A stretch of 6,926 nucleotides of DNA, taken from contig JBGOTT010000228.1 of assembly GCA_041476585.1 (NCBI GenBank), forward strand, positions 1 through 6,926, written 5' to 3'. The notes below the pieces were generated by a model that had not been told where the DNA came from, ran no database searches, and worked only from the letters and a program-made list of their open reading frames with translations. Position 1 is the stretch's first letter. Each line of letters opens with the position of its first letter. Shown here one piece after another: positions 6,076-6,926 of the stretch. The position numbers and the translations under genes were made by a program. This DNA comes from JADGRQ01 sp041476585 (GTDB taxonomy: Bacteria > Pseudomonadota > Gammaproteobacteria > Burkholderiales > SG8-39).

Positions 6076-6926
6076 GACAGCTTCGAGAAACGCTCGAGAT
6101 GGTGCTCCGCGTCGCCGAACTGTTGCGCGATCATCGTCAGTCGCCGGAAGGTGTGGCTTACCTTCAGTTCCTCGGTCATGCCCATGCCACCGTGCAATTG
6201 CACGGATTCCTGCGCCACGTGGCGGCAGGCCTCGGCGATGCGCACCTTGGCCGCCGAAATGGCACGTTTGCGATCATCGGCGCTCTCCGCGATGTCGGCC
6301 TTGCTTGCCGCGAGGCAGGCCATCGAGCGGGCCTGTTCGGCGCTCACGAACATGTCGACCATCCGGTGCTGCAGCGCCTGGAAAGTGCCAATCGTCACGC
6401 CGAACTGCTTGCGCGTCTTGAGGTACTCGAGCGTGGCGTCGTTCGCCGACTTCATCGCGCCGACCGCCTCCGAGCAGATGAGCGCAGTGGCAAAGTCCAT
6501 CACCTCTTCGATCACCGGCAGCGCACCGCCCTCGGCGCCCACCAGCGCATCGGCGCCGACCTTCACGCCCTTCAGCTCGACATCCGCAGCGCGCTGCTCA
6601 TCGAGCGTGCGGTAGGACTTGAGCACCACGCCCGGCGCCTCGCGCTCGACGAGGAACAGGCTGACGCCCTTCGCATCCGCGACGTTGCCCGAAGTGCGCG
6701 CCGACACCACCAGCTTGTCGGCGCAGGGCGCGCCGAGCACCACGCATTTCTCACCGTCGAGCTGCCAGCCGCCGCCCGTTTTCTTCGCCGTGGCCGCGAC
6801 ATGCGCGAGGTGGTAACGCGAGCCGCGCTCGGTCTGCGCGAACGCGAGCTTCAGCTTTCCTTCGAGCAGCGCCGGCAGGATCGCTTTCTTCTGCGCATCG
6901 CTGCCCGCACGCGCGATCAGCTGCCC
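6072..6926 (-). CDS. Acyl-CoA dehydrogenase, C-terminal part; possible small (non-catalytic) subunit
   Basis: 284 residues are visible and the frame is open to the right edge; the N-terminal helical domain is missing. The fragment starts in the middle beta domain, with LAFAQTERGSRY near 27-38 (the FAD/substrate-contact region) and WQLDGEKCVVLG at about 54-65. The C-terminal helical domain carries the family signature RKQFGVTIGTFQALQHRMVDM (about 174-194) and QLHGGMGMTEEL (about 242-253). It would be FAD-dependent and introduce an alpha,beta double bond into an acyl-CoA. At the place where classical enzymes have YEGT with the catalytic glutamate, this protein appears to read FGDA (F270, G271), so the usual base seems missing. 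It resembles the small subunit of pimeloyl-CoA dehydrogenase-type enzymes, which pair with a large subunit; the partner gene could lie just outside. First visible gene of the minus-strand unit. Confidence 0.92.
   Translation of the reverse strand, partial: GQLIARAGSDAQKKAILPALLEGKLKLAFAQTERGSRYHLAHVAATAKKTGGGWQLDGEKCVVLGAPCADKLVVSARTSGNVADAKGVSLFLVEREAPGVVLKSYRTLDEQRAADVELKGVKVGADALVGAEGGALPVIEEVMDFATALICSEAVGAMKSANDATLEYLKTRKQFGVTIGTFQALQHRMVDMFVSAEQARSMACLAASKADIAESADDRKRAISAAKVRIAEACRHVAQESVQLHGGMGMTEELKVSHTFRRLTMIAQQFGDAEHHLERFSKLS

Noticed and set aside
6741..6743. GTG as a start codon for a shorter acyl-CoA dehydrogenase of 223 residues.
   Set aside because: Translation upstream in the same frame gives normal acyl-CoA dehydrogenase sequence (ERGSRY, WQLDGEK) to the window edge, so the gene is cut by the window rather than starting here.

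Overview
This is a gene-dense, GC-rich stretch of bacterial chromosome (about 65% GC in hand-counted lines), with ordinary SD-led, overlapping bacterial genes. The mix of genes and their protein style fit a metabolically versatile proteobacterium, perhaps a betaproteobacterium. That placement is inference; nothing in the window is a taxonomic marker. No tRNA, rRNA, CRISPR array, transposon, integrase or phage gene is visible. I do not see a wholly new system here.

Layout. (1) Positions 1-364, minus strand: the N-terminal third of a zinc alcohol dehydrogenase that runs off the left edge. (2) 365-455: a short divergent promoter region with overlapping -10-like hexamers for both directions. (3) 456-3080, plus strand: a compact three-gene unit, aldehyde dehydrogenase - SDR oxidoreductase - hotdog thioesterase, with gaps of 9 and 12 bp. 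(4) 3081-3107: a 27-bp gap between convergent genes, holding part of a 15-bp direct repeat that can also fold as a hairpin. (5) 3108-6926, minus strand: a five-gene unit in which every neighbouring pair overlaps. Read in its own direction it is acyl-CoA dehydrogenase (5' end beyond the right edge) - zinc-free MDR oxidoreductase - RDD membrane protein - YfcG-like glutathione transferase - second SDR oxidoreductase.

How the genes may work together. Alcohol dehydrogenase and aldehyde dehydrogenase together could take an alcohol through an aldehyde to a carboxylic acid. Acyl-CoA dehydrogenase, the two SDRs, the double-bond reductase and the thioesterase are the kinds of enzymes that act on acyl-CoA or related carbonyl intermediates. 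The neighbourhood therefore looks like a catabolic locus for an aliphatic, alicyclic or terpenoid-like substrate. No CoA ligase, hydratase, thiolase, transporter or regulator lies inside the window, so the substrate cannot be named. The glutathione transferase and the RDD protein are less expected members and may handle redox or envelope stress.

The points most worth a second look are the apparent lack of the usual C-terminal catalytic glutamate in the acyl-CoA dehydrogenase (suggesting a non-catalytic partner subunit), the symmetric divergent promoter, and the fully overlapping five-gene unit. All are modest in interest.
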